Assembly: GCA_026708545.1 (NCBI GenBank)
Contig: JAPOUT010000109.1
Span: 65,921-129,920, forward strand
Direction: 5' to 3'
Source of the DNA: Hyphomicrobiales bacterium
Lineage (GTDB): Bacteria > Pseudomonadota > Alphaproteobacteria > JAPOUT01
Length of the DNA: 64,000 nucleotides
Both the position numbers and the translations under genes were made by a program. This document shows positions 49,384-59,034 of the stretch, one piece after another. The number at the start of each line of letters is the position of its first letter. Within the stretch, counting starts at the first letter, position 1. The notes beneath the pieces are model-generated. The model saw nothing but the letters and a program-made list of their open reading frames with translations. It ran no database searches and was not told the origin of the DNA.

Positions 49384-50625
49384 TCACCATTTCAATTCGA
49401 ACTTTTTGCGAAGGTAAATCGCGGCTGAATTCATCACCGCAAGGAACGCCAAAAGCACCAGTATCGCCGCGGAAGTCTTTTCCACAAAACCGCGCTCGGG
49501 ACTGTCCGCCCACAAAAACACCTGGACAGGCAATGCTGTTGAAGCTGAAGTAAAACCGTCGGGAATATCCGCGACGAAGGCCACCATCCCTATCATCAAG
49601 AGCGGAGCCGTCTCGCCCAAAGCCTGCGCCATCCCGATAATTGCTCCCGTGAAGATTCCCGGCATCGCGGAAGGCAACCCTTGGTGCAAAACCGCTTGCA
49701 TCGGAGTTGCCCCCAAAGCCAACGCCGCATAACGCAATGATGAGGGAACCGCCTGCAGCGCAGCCCTTGTCGCTATGATAATCGTGGGCAGAGTCATCAG
49801 TCCGAGTACGAGTCCGCCTACCAAAGGGGTTGAGCGTGGAACTCCAAACAGCCCAATAAACACCGCCAACCCCAGCAAGCCAAAAACTATCGAAGGAACC
49901 GCTGCGAGATTGTTGATGTTCACCTCAATAAAACGAAACAACCTCCCCTTTGCTGCGAATTCCTCAAGATAAACTGCGGCCATCACACCGACAGGAAACG
50001 AAAACAAAAAAGTCACGCACATCGTCAGCATCGAGCCAATCAACGCACCGAGAATACCGGCGACTTCGGGTTCGCGCGAATCGGCGTTCAGGAAAAAATC
50101 GCTGTTGAATACGGTCTCGACTTTCCCACCGGCCTCAATACGCTCGAGCCAACCGCGTTGCTCAGTGGAGAGGCGCTTGGAAAAACTATCGCGTTTATCA
50201 GGATCGGTCTCGAGGAATTCGCCAGCATCACTCGAAAACGGAACAGACAATACCACAATCCCATTATCGGGAACGGGAACATCGGCAAGGCGTTCGCGCA
50301 GGAGGAACTCCGCATCTCGACTTATCAGACCATAAAGCGCGCGCCTCTGTCTTCGCTCTGTAACTTCGGGGAATTGAGCCTTCCATGAATCCTTAATCAT
50401 TGCCCCGTATCTATCACCATGATGCTCGGAGACGACAACTTCGAAGAGCATCCGTTTATGTATGAGCACTCCTGCACCATTGATGATAATCGTTGCCAAT
50501 AATACAAATAGAAACGCCAACGCAAAGCACAACGCCACAACCCCGTAGCAACGGAAGCGTTTTTCCGCAGCGTGACGGCGTCGTAGTCGCGTTCGTATAC
50601 GTTGAGGCAAAACCGCGCTATTCAT
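49384..50625 (-). CDS. pstA: Phosphate ABC transporter permease PstA (N-terminal DUF3333-like extension)
   Basis: C-terminal permease GVPRSTPLVGGLVLGLMTLPTIIIATRAALQAVPSSLRYAALALGATPMQAVL; long periplasmic insert near N-terminus. Confidence 0.94.
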   Translation of the reverse strand: MNSAVLPQRIRTRLRRRHAAEKRFRCYGVVALCFALAFLFVLLATIIINGAGVLIHKRMLFEVVVSEHHGDRYGAMIKDSWKAQFPEVTERRQRRALYGLISRDAEFLLRERLADVPVPDNGIVVLSVPFSSDAGEFLETDPDKRDSFSKRLSTEQRGWLERIEAGGKVETVFNSDFFLNADSREPEVAGILGALIGSMLTMCVTFLFSFPVGVMAAVYLEEFAAKGRLFRFIEVNINNLAAVPSIVFGLLGLAVFIGLFGVPRSTPLVGGLVLGLMTLPTIIIATRAALQAVPSSLRYAALALGATPMQAVLHQGLPSAMPGIFTGAIIGMAQALGETAPLLMIGMVAFVADIPDGFTSASTALPVQVFLWADSPERGFVEKTSAAILVLLAFLAVMNSAAIYLRKKFELKW

Positions 50626-51577
50626 ATCTCTGTCTATATTTGTGAACAATTCGTAACGCCACAACGTTCAAAAGCAGCGTTATCATAAACAAAGTTAACG
50701 CCAATGCGAATGCCGACAAGGTCTTGGTGGAGTCAAATTCATGGTCACCCACAAGCAATGAAACTATCTGCACCGTCACAGTTGTAACCGCATCGAAGGG
50801 ATTTAACGTCAAATTTGCGGCAAGCCCGGCGGCCATCACCACTATCATCGTCTCTCCTATCGCACGCGACAACGCCAATAACAAGGCCGAAGCAATTCCA
50901 GGAAGCGCTGCAGGCAACAGAGTTAACGTAATGGTTTCGGATTGAGTCGCCCCTAGCCCGTAGGAGCCCTCGCGCAAACTCAGCGGAACTGCACGAATCA
51001 CATCATCGCACAGAGACGAAACAAACGGGATAATCATCACCCCCATTACCAGCCCGGCTGCCAAAGCGCTCTCCGAGGCAATCTCAAACTCGAAATACCT
51101 CCCCACATCACGCACAATCGGCGCAAGAGTCAAAGCTGCAAAAAAACCATAAACGACTGTAGGAATCCCCGCTAACATCTCGATCAACGGCTTCGTTAGG
51201 TTGCGTGTCTTTGGCGCAGCGTATTCGCTCATGTAAATCGCAATCAACAAGCCTATCGGCGCGGCGATGGCAATAGCGATCGAAGTTATCAGGAGCGTCC
51301 CGGCCAGCACCGGCACGAGTCCGAAACTCCCGGATTGTCCGACTTGGTCCGTGCGGATGGCCGTCTGCGGACTCCACTCAAGCCCGAAAAAAAATGCCAC
51401 TGGCGACACCTGCTGAAAGAACCGAAGCGCCTCAAAAATTATTGAGAAAAATATTCCGAAGGTCGCGAGTACGCAGACTGAAGCACTCAAGAAAAAGAAG
51501 GCCTTGAGAGTTCCTTCTATCACACGCCGGAGGCTGACACCGCCGCGACGCAAACTCATAGTCGCTTGCATATTCAT
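50618..51577 (-). CDS. pstC: Phosphate ABC transporter permease PstC
   Basis: IEMLAGIPTVVYGFFAALTLAP, GLGATQSETITLTLLPAALPGIASALLLALSRAIGETMIVVMAAG. Confidence 0.95.
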   Translation of the reverse strand: MNMQATMSLRRGGVSLRRVIEGTLKAFFFLSASVCVLATFGIFFSIIFEALRFFQQVSPVAFFFGLEWSPQTAIRTDQVGQSGSFGLVPVLAGTLLITSIAIAIAAPIGLLIAIYMSEYAAPKTRNLTKPLIEMLAGIPTVVYGFFAALTLAPIVRDVGRYFEFEIASESALAAGLVMGVMIIPFVSSLCDDVIRAVPLSLREGSYGLGATQSETITLTLLPAALPGIASALLLALSRAIGETMIVVMAAGLAANLTLNPFDAVTTVTVQIVSLLVGDHEFDSTKTLSAFALALTLFMITLLLNVVALRIVHKYRQRYE

Positions 51578-51623
51578 AACGGTACAAATCCTCCGACAAA
51601 TGATATTGGGTCACGCCACCTGC

Positions 51624-52694
51624 CTAGAACGACATCGGCTTGAGTGCACGAGCTTGCTTGCCCATTGCCTCGCGCTCCTCCTCGGGAAGCGGGATGAGCC
51701 CCTTGTCTACCAAGTAACCCTCTTCTCCCCAAGCGTCCTCATCGGTGAAAGCACTAACATATTCGCGCAAGCCCGGGACGATGTCTACATGCGCGTTCTT
51801 CACATAGAAGAACAGCGAACGCGATACGGAATAATCCCCCGAGGCGATATTCTCGAAGCTGGGCTCGACACCACCGACATAAGAGCCATGCAAGCGGTCT
51901 TGGTTCTGGTCAAGGAAACTAAATCCGAACACGCCGAATGCTTCCGGGTTGCTCAGAAGCTTCTGCACGATGAGATTGTCGTTCTCTCCAGCATCAATCC
52001 AAGCTCCATCCTCACGAACCGTGTGACAGAGGGTTTTATAGGCGTTCTTGTCCGACTTACTCATTGCCTTGATGCTGTCGAACGACTTGCATCCGCCCTC
52101 CATGGCAATCTCCACGAAGGCATCACGCGTCCCCGATGTCGGAGGAGGCCCGAGAACCTCAATCGCAACGTTCGGCAAGGACGAATCGATATCACTCCAG
52201 TTTTTGTAGGGATTGGCCACCAAGTTGGCACCATCCACGCCGCCCTCGGGAACCTCCTTGGCAAGCGCAAGCCAGATCTGTCGCAAGGTGACGTTTATCG
52301 TTGACGATTCTCTCGAGTTCGCCAAGACAATGCCATCGAAACCAATCTTAACCTCGGTGACCTTGTCCACGCCATTCTTGGCACAAGCTTCCACCTCCGA
52401 AGATTTGATTCGACGCGAGGCATTCGTGATGTCCGGATGGCTTTCGCCCGCTCCGGCACAGAACAACTTCAAACCCCCGCCGGAACCGGTACTCTCCACC
52501 AGTGGCGTAGGAAAGTCACTGCTCTTGCCGAAATACTCTGAAACAGCCGCCGAAAACGGAAAAACCGTCGACGAGCCGACAATATGTATCCGCCCACGCT
52601 CGGCAAGGCTTTCACCCGCATCGAAGCCGGCCAAAACTATCAAAGCGAACCCCGAGGCGACCGCCCATTTGGTTGGAAATAGTGAATTTTTCAT
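51624..52694 (-). CDS. pstS: Phosphate-binding periplasmic protein PstS
   Basis: Signal peptide from ATG 52694; IHIVGSSTVFPFSAAVSEYF, VESTGSGGGLKLFCAG, PPTSGTRDAFVE. Confidence 0.94.
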   Translation of the reverse strand: MKNSLFPTKWAVASGFALIVLAGFDAGESLAERGRIHIVGSSTVFPFSAAVSEYFGKSSDFPTPLVESTGSGGGLKLFCAGAGESHPDITNASRRIKSSEVEACAKNGVDKVTEVKIGFDGIVLANSRESSTINVTLRQIWLALAKEVPEGGVDGANLVANPYKNWSDIDSSLPNVAIEVLGPPPTSGTRDAFVEIAMEGGCKSFDSIKAMSKSDKNAYKTLCHTVREDGAWIDAGENDNLIVQKLLSNPEAFGVFGFSFLDQNQDRLHGSYVGGVEPSFENIASGDYSVSRSLFFYVKNAHVDIVPGLREYVSAFTDEDAWGEEGYLVDKGLIPLPEEEREAMGKQARALKPMSF

Positions 52695-52734
52695 CTGATA
52701 TCCTCCTTGTGAAGTTGTTTGTGCGACTTGGCGC

Positions 52735-52768
52735 CGAATCAGCAGCCCCGAATTGGACCACTGATTCG
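52735..52768 (-). repeat. Inverted repeat in the pstS 5' region
   Basis: CGAATCAG (52735-52742) and CTGATTCG (52761-52768), perfect 8-bp complement, 18-nt spacer. Confidence 0.5.
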
Positions 52769-53540
52769 CACGCTTACACAACTCTCTTGACGATTTTTAA
52801 GAGTGAAAAATATATTTTTTTCCTATTGCCAAATTAAATAACCGGGCTATCCTGTGCGAATCCTCTCAGCACTCCAGCCTCGAAAAGTCCGCGCTAGGCG
52901 TCGGCGGGCGTTTAGGTGTCGGCTTCTGAATTCCGAATTTCGCGTGTTGCCATCGGATAAGTTCCGATACATGGGTATTGAGTATCAAGCCTGCCACTGC
53001 ATCCCAGTTGTGGCCTGCGGCCCGAAACGCTCCCCGAGTGGAGCCCGCTGAAAAGCGAGAGGCCCTCCTCTCGCCAGGTTGGTTGCACCATTTACGAGCC
53101 TTTTTCCTGTAACTTTGCCCCTCTTTCGCATGAACTTGAAACAAGAGGCCCTGCCCAAAACGTGAAGGATACGGACCCGGATGCCTCTTATACAAACAAG
53201 GTGGACCGTGAGATCGATGCCCATTATTTCATTACGGACGGGGCGAGAACAAATAACGTAAATCACCGACAGAATCACGCAATATCAAGCAGATACCCCG
53301 CCCATATATGGCCAGAATGCCCGCGGGCGCCGAATATGCCGTATCTACCAGCGGGCGCTCATAGGCGCCGATTCGGCCGAAAAACCAAAATTGCTCAAAT
53401 TCGCGCTGTCGAATTTTAAATTTGATAGCGGAAAAACAATCGAAAATTCCGTAACTCCCTTGATTTACTAGATGAAATCAACACTACCGCCATCAAGTTA
53501 GAGAGGTCAAACAGGGCATTTCAAGCAAAAAACAAGAAAT

Positions 53541-53630
53541 TGGCGGAGAGGGTGGGATTCGAACCCACGGCACGCTCACGCGCGCGGTAGTTTTCAAGAC
53601 TACTGCCTTCGACCACTCGGCCACCTCTCC
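53541..53630 (-). tRNA. tRNA-Ser(TGA)
   Basis: Minus strand GGAGAGGTGGCCGAGTGGTCGAAGGCAGTAGTCTTGAAAACTACCGCGCGCGTGAGCGTGCCGTGGGTTCGAATCCCACCCTCTCCGCCA; anticodon TGA, long variable arm, encoded CCA. Confidence 0.97.
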
Positions 53631-53762
53631 TAATCGATATTACCGGACCATCTTACAGCCTCAACGCCACTATTTCGACACCCCCGTCACAACACCCTAG
53701 ACATATCCCGTGAAAAGCGGCATATTCGGAGGCGTAATTGGAACATTTGCGTTGGAAGTACC

Positions 53763-54002
53763 ATGCTTGCTTTGTTGCGACATCCGCTTTCTTATATGCT
53801 TCTTGCCGGGGCGCTACTGTCCGGGTGCAGTGCCATCCACGGCCATCACGAAAACTATGATCAAACATGCCAGCAACAAGGCTGGAAACCAGACACGCAA
53901 CAATATGACGAATGTATCGAAAAGCTCAAACAAGAGCACTCCGACGAAGAAATGCCGGATTCCCTCCTTGACGGTGGATGGTGGATCGGCACGTGGTTCT
54001 AA
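53763..54002 (+). CDS. Small putative lipoprotein
   Basis: 79 aa; MLALLRHPLSYMLLAGALLSGCSAIHGHH: signal peptide plus LLSGC lipobox. Confidence 0.6.
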   Translation: MLALLRHPLSYMLLAGALLSGCSAIHGHHENYDQTCQQQGWKPDTQQYDECIEKLKQEHSDEEMPDSLLDGGWWIGTWF

Positions 54003-55446
54003 AACTGTAAAAGCACGACTCCCGAAAGGGTTGCGCGATATTGGTGAGTGCGAGGCCTACGCGCAGAACCGAATGTTGCGGGCGCTCTCGGAAGTCTGCA
54101 CTTCGTGGGGCTTCAGCGCCCTCGAGACTCCCATTCTCGAATACGCCGATGCTTTAGGAAAGTTCCTGCCGGATGAGGAACGTCCCAACGCCGGCGTATT
54201 CTCCTTACGCGACGACGACGAACAATGGCTCGCATTGCGCTATGACCTTACCGCTCCGTTGGCTCGCTATGTGGCGGAGAACTATGACTCCCTGCCCAAA
54301 CCCTTTCGCCGTTATCAGCATGGACCGGTCTTCCGCAACGAAAAACCAGACCCCGGACGCTTCCGGCAGTTCATGCAGTTCGATGCCGATATCGTCGGCG
54401 CACCCGTTCCCCTCGCGGACGCAGAACTGTGCGCGTTAGCCGCAAAGTGCATGGACACGCTCGGACTGAAAGAGAAATACTCTCTTCATATTTCCAACCG
54501 CAAACTCCTTGATGGGTTGTTGGAAAGTATCGGTTTGAATAAAAATGAGTCCGGCTTTGCGGAGAAGCGCCTGCGCGTTTTACGCTCTATCGACAAAATG
54601 GAACGCTTGGGCGCACGGGCTGTGACGGATCTTCTGGGAATGGGGCGCAAAGACAAGTCGGGTGATTACACTCCGGGCGCAGGATTGGACCAAAAAGCCA
54701 TAGAGAAAGTTCTTGCGCTTGTGGAAGGACACATCGATTTCCCCAGCCTAGAAGCTATCATGGGCGAGACTGCCTCGGGTAAAGAAGGGATTGAACAGTT
54801 GCACGAGATGATAGATTTGATGAAGGCTTTCGGCGTCAATGAGGATGTCATCGAGCTAGACCCTACAGTCGTGCGTGGATTGGATTATTACACCGGTCCT
54901 ATCTTCGAAATTAAGATGGGTGCTAGCGACTCCCGTCTGACTCGTTTTGGTTCGGTTGGTGGAGGAGGTCGTTACGATGATTTGGTCACGCGTTTCAAAG
55001 GAATCGAAATTCCCGCAGCGGGTTTTTCCATCGGTATAAGTCGACTCTATACGGTTTTAGAAGCAATGAAAGAGTCGTCTGCCATTGAAGGGGAAACGCT
55101 CGATGTCGTAATTTTACTCCTGGACTCAACAGACAGAACCGAAGCCGTTCGAATCACTCGAGAGTTGCGCGAGGCAAATATCCGCGCCGAAGTTTATCTT
55201 GGCTCGAGTGGGATGCGTGCGCAGATGCGCTACGCTGACCGTCGTAGCGCAAAACTTGCCATCATTCAGGGCGAACAGGAACGCAAGCGTAACGAAATCA
55301 CCATTCGCAACCTCGTTTTGGGAAAAGAGTTGTCCGCAAGCATTAAGGATTCATCCCAGTGGAAAGAAGGCGGTGAAGCACAACGTTCCGTCGCCAGAGA
55401 AAGATTGCTCGAGGAAGTATCCAAAACGCTCGCCTCGCAAAAATGA
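53974..55446 (+). CDS. hisS: Histidyl-tRNA synthetase (GTG start at 53974 proposed; ATG 53905 also possible)
   Basis: KARLPKGLRDIGECEAYAQNRML, LRYDLTAPLARYVAEN, FRRYQHGPVFRNEKPDPGRFRQFMQFDADIVG, VRGLDYYTGPIFE. Confidence 0.93.
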   Translation: MDGGSARGSKTVKARLPKGLRDIGECEAYAQNRMLRALSEVCTSWGFSALETPILEYADALGKFLPDEERPNAGVFSLRDDDEQWLALRYDLTAPLARYVAENYDSLPKPFRRYQHGPVFRNEKPDPGRFRQFMQFDADIVGAPVPLADAELCALAAKCMDTLGLKEKYSLHISNRKLLDGLLESIGLNKNESGFAEKRLRVLRSIDKMERLGARAVTDLLGMGRKDKSGDYTPGAGLDQKAIEKVLALVEGHIDFPSLEAIMGETASGKEGIEQLHEMIDLMKAFGVNEDVIELDPTVVRGLDYYTGPIFEIKMGASDSRLTRFGSVGGGGRYDDLVTRFKGIEIPAAGFSIGISRLYTVLEAMKESSAIEGETLDVVILLLDSTDRTEAVRITRELREANIRAEVYLGSSGMRAQMRYADRRSAKLAIIQGEQERKRNEITIRNLVLGKELSASIKDSSQWKEGGEAQRSVARERLLEEVSKTLASQK

Positions 55447-56570
55447 GTCCCGTATCCGCTTCTTCTACCGATGCTTTACGCATCGAGAGTGTCTCGTTTG
55501 CACTTGCACGCATGCTTCAAGAGGCGGGTTATAAAGCTGTCTCCACGCCCATTCTTCAGCCGTTAGAGGTATTTCTCGAATACGCCGGCGAAGATATTCG
55601 GAAACGCCTCTATAGCGTTACAGATATAAGCGGAGGTGAGCACTGCCTTCGTCCTGACCTGACTATTCCGACATGCCGGCACTATCTTGCATCCTCGGGC
55701 GGTGCAAATGGCGTTGAAGCGCGTCTGTGCTATCGCGGCGATGCATTCCGCTACCACGCCAAGGAATCGCTGAAACCCTCGGAATTTCCGCAAGTCGGCG
55801 CCGAGTATTTCGGTGGCAACAATTCTATTGATGCCGACGCCGAAATCATGGCGCTCGCTATCGATGGACTTCGACAACTCGGTTGCAAGGGATTCGAGAT
55901 AGAAATCGGCGATCTGTATTTGTTTGGTGCTTTGGCGAAAAGTGTTGGGAAAAATTCTCCTTGGGGAGAGCGACTGCATCAAGTATTCTACCGTTCTGAA
56001 GAACGGTTCGACAAATTACTCCAACTCGCAAAGGAAGGCACACGGCAAACATCGCGTACGATTCCCGAAACAGACAATGTTGAACCAATTAATACGGACA
56101 TGGTTCTAGGCGGACGTTCCATCGAGGAAATCCAAACGCGGTTCAAGGAACGTATGGAACGCCGAAGCCTGCCGTCCCTACCCAAAGACGTCGGCACAAT
56201 GTTGGAGAAATTTCTGCGCATTCGGGCACCCTTCCCCCAAGCGCTCAAAGATATCCGCAACACCACGAACGCCGCTGATATTGCACCGGCACTCGAGTGC
56301 CTCGAACAACGCGCCGAATGTTTGCGCAGGCACGGCATCGATATCAACGATGCAATTTTCTCAACCGGATTCGGACGCAGGCTAGGCTACTATACCGGTT
56401 TCGTCTTCGAGGTGCGTGTTGGCGAGATGCAAATCGCCGCGGGCGGGCGTTATGACCAACTCCTTCAGGCGCTCGGAAGCGAGCGGAGGATTCCGGCGGT
56501 GGGATTCGCAGCTCGACCCGACCGCATCGCAGCCCTTTTTCCCAAATTTGCCGAGAGGATCACACCGTGA
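55443..56570 (+). CDS. hisZ: ATP phosphoribosyltransferase regulatory subunit HisZ
   Basis: HisS-like catalytic fold without aminoacylation motifs: LRPDLTIPTCRHYLAS, GFGRRLGYYTGFVFEV; upstream of short hisG. Confidence 0.92.
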   Translation: MSPVSASSTDALRIESVSFALARMLQEAGYKAVSTPILQPLEVFLEYAGEDIRKRLYSVTDISGGEHCLRPDLTIPTCRHYLASSGGANGVEARLCYRGDAFRYHAKESLKPSEFPQVGAEYFGGNNSIDADAEIMALAIDGLRQLGCKGFEIEIGDLYLFGALAKSVGKNSPWGERLHQVFYRSEERFDKLLQLAKEGTRQTSRTIPETDNVEPINTDMVLGGRSIEEIQTRFKERMERRSLPSLPKDVGTMLEKFLRIRAPFPQALKDIRNTTNAADIAPALECLEQRAECLRRHGIDINDAIFSTGFGRRLGYYTGFVFEVRVGEMQIAAGGRYDQLLQALGSERRIPAVGFAARPDRIAALFPKFAERITP

Positions 56571-57337
56571 GCCTCTACCGCGAAACCATGGAAAACCGAT
56601 TGTTACTCGGTGTTCCTGCGAAGGGACGAATCTTCGAGGCAACGAATGCGTTCTTGCGCGAGGCGGGCGTTCCAATTGTTGAACAGACAGGGCGCGGATA
56701 TTTTGGTCATTTAGATGGTTTTCCCGAAGTTGCGGTCGCTTTTCTCCCCGCAGGTGAAATCGCACTTGCTTTGGGGCGCGGCGACCTGCATCTCGGCATT
56801 AGCGGCAAAGATTTGCTGCACGAGAACATCGAATCGCCTGAGGAAACATTGGCGTTGATCGAGGATTTGGGATTCTCGCGTGCAGACCTATGCGTTGGTG
56901 TTCCGAAGAGTTGGATAGATGTTGAAGATATGGACGACCTGGATGACGTTGCCCGTGATTTTTATGCCAGACATCGCCGATTGCTTCGGGTGGCGACGAA
57001 GTATCCGCGCTTGACCCGGCAGATTTTTAGCGAGCACGGCGTCGATATGTATCGCATTGTTGCGAGCCTTGGAGCAACGGAAGGAGCACCTCGCGCCGGC
57101 ATTGCCGAAGTCATCGTCGATATCACTTCGACAGGTGCAACTTTGAAATCCAACGGACTTAAGCGGCTGGGAGATGTTTACTGGGCCAGCCAGGCGCAGT
57201 TGGCCGCCTCAAAGAGAGCTGTCTGGAACGGAGGGATTTTGAAAATAACGAAGCGGCCATTGGAGAAAATCGCGGCACGCCTCTCTAGTGACGGCACGGC
57301 GTGGTGGAACAGTTTAAATCAAAATATTAATGGGTGA
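56567..57337 (+). CDS. hisG: ATP phosphoribosyltransferase, short form
   Basis: LLLGVPAKGRIFEATNAFLREAG, LHLGISGKDLLHE, RVATKYPRLTRQIF, GIAEVIVDITSTGATLKSNGL. Confidence 0.94.
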   Translation: MSLYRETMENRLLLGVPAKGRIFEATNAFLREAGVPIVEQTGRGYFGHLDGFPEVAVAFLPAGEIALALGRGDLHLGISGKDLLHENIESPEETLALIEDLGFSRADLCVGVPKSWIDVEDMDDLDDVARDFYARHRRLLRVATKYPRLTRQIFSEHGVDMYRIVASLGATEGAPRAGIAEVIVDITSTGATLKSNGLKRLGDVYWASQAQLAASKRAVWNGGILKITKRPLEKIAARLSSDGTAWWNSLNQNING

Positions 57338-57412
57338 CTTTCTCTTTTTCATTTGCATTTTCATCAATATGCTGTATGGTCCGTACATTAGCACCAACGG
57401 AGGAGCAAACAC

Positions 57413-57733
57413 ATGGACGGCATGGAAGAGCGTAAAAAAGCGGCAGAGACAAAATTTCGCCACGATAAGGAAATGGAATTCAAGTCCGAAGCGCGCCGGA
57501 ATAAATTGCTTGGCCGCTGGGCGGCGGAGTTAATGGGGCTTTCGCAATCCGAAACCGCCGAGTATATCCGAGAAGTCATTGAGGCTGATTTTGAAGAGGC
57601 CGGCGATGAAGATGTGTTCCGCAAACTCCGCGCTGATTTCGATGCGCGGGGAATCGAGCAGTCGGACCACCAAATTCGACGTGCCATGGCGGAATGCATG
57701 GAAGAAGCGCGGCGCCAGATTGCTAGCGAGTGA
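57413..57733 (+). CDS. DUF1476 protein (alphaproteobacterial F1Fo-ATPase zeta/inhibitor family)
   Basis: 106 aa; MEERKKAAETKFRHDKEMEFKSEARRNKLLGRWAAELMGLS. Confidence 0.9.
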   Translation: MDGMEERKKAAETKFRHDKEMEFKSEARRNKLLGRWAAELMGLSQSETAEYIREVIEADFEEAGDEDVFRKLRADFDARGIEQSDHQIRRAMAECMEEARRQIASE

Positions 57734-57741
57734 TCTTCACC

Positions 57742-59034
57742 TTATTTGCCGAAGACCCGATCGAACAAAACGTCCACTCGGCGCGTGAACCAATTCGGGT
57801 CGAATAAGGAATCCAACTCGTCCCCGATTAACCCGGTAACATGACTGTCGCTTCGTAAACGTTCAAGAAGGTTGCCACCGCCCTCCCAAACCGCCATCGC
57901 GTGACTCTGCACCAAACGGTAGGCATCCTCTCGCGACATCCCCTTCCCCACCAAAGCAAGCAATACACGCTGCGAATACACCAAACCAGCAAGACAATCC
58001 ATGTTTTGCGCCATCTTCTCCGAGTAAACCACCAGGCCATCAAGAACATCGCCGAGGCGTGCAAGAGCGAAATCCAAGGCGATTGTCGCATCAGGAGCAA
58101 TCACGCGCTCGACACTTGAGTGCGAAATGTCGCGCTCGTGCCACAAGGCAATGTTCTCCATTGCCGGTGCCACCATCGAGCGAACCAGCCGCGCCAGACC
58201 CGTAAGGTTTTCGCTCGCGACCGGGTTGCGCTTGTGCGGCATTGCTGATGATCCCTTTTGTCCGCCGGAGAAATGTTCCTCCGCCTCGCCGACCTCGCTA
58301 CGTTGCAGATGGCGAATTTCCACTGCCAGGCGCTCAATGGAACTCGCCAGAACGCCCAGAACGGCGAAATAAACAGCGTGACGGTCGCGCGCAATCACCT
58401 GCGTCGAGATAGACTCCACCGACAGGCCCATTTTCTTGGCAACATGAACTTCAATGCGGGGGTCCAGGTGCGCGAAATTTCCCATGGCCCCGGAGATGGC
58501 ACACACGGCTATTTCCTCACGTGCCGCAAGCAGACGCGCCCGATGACGCGAGAATTCCGCATACGCTTGCGCTAACTTCAACCCGAAACTCGTCGGCTCG
58601 CCGTGGATACCGTGCGAACGCCCCATACACAAAGTCGTTTTGTGTTCAAAAGCGCGACGCTTGAGTATTTCCAGCAACCTGTCAATGTCCCCAAGCAAGA
58701 GATCGGTTGCACGGGCCAACTGTACGCTTAAGCACGTATCAAGAACGTCGCTCGAGGTCATTCCCTGATGGATAAAGCGCGCTTCCTCGCCAACGTGCTC
58801 GCCCAGATTCGTAAGGAAGGCAATGAAGTCGTGCTTAACCTCGGCTTCGATGACATCAATGCGCTCGGTGTCGAAGCCGCCACGTTTGCGAAGCGCTTCG
58901 GCTGCGGACTTCGGCGCCAAACCCAGATCGACCATTGCATCAAGGGCGTGGGTTTCAATTTCGAGGAAGATTTGGAAGCGACTTTCCGGCTCCCAAATCG
59001 CGGACATTTTCGGTCGTGAGTAGCGAGGTATCAT
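57742..59034 (-). CDS. purB: Adenylosuccinate lyase
   Basis: MIPRYSRPKMSAIWEPESRFQIFLEIE, FIHQGMTSSDVLDTCLS, GQKGSSAMPHKRNPVASENLTGLARLVR. Confidence 0.96.
   Translation of the reverse strand: MIPRYSRPKMSAIWEPESRFQIFLEIETHALDAMVDLGLAPKSAAEALRKRGGFDTERIDVIEAEVKHDFIAFLTNLGEHVGEEARFIHQGMTSSDVLDTCLSVQLARATDLLLGDIDRLLEILKRRAFEHKTTLCMGRSHGIHGEPTSFGLKLAQAYAEFSRHRARLLAAREEIAVCAISGAMGNFAHLDPRIEVHVAKKMGLSVESISTQVIARDRHAVYFAVLGVLASSIERLAVEIRHLQRSEVGEAEEHFSGGQKGSSAMPHKRNPVASENLTGLARLVRSMVAPAMENIALWHERDISHSSVERVIAPDATIALDFALARLGDVLDGLVVYSEKMAQNMDCLAGLVYSQRVLLALVGKGMSREDAYRLVQSHAMAVWEGGGNLLERLRSDSHVTGLIGDELDSLFDPNWFTRRVDVLFDRVFGK

Noticed and set aside
52866-53278. 109- and 97-aa minus-strand ORFs upstream of pstS
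   Set aside because: Overlapping frames with low-complexity Arg-rich composition and no recognisable domain; not called as genes.
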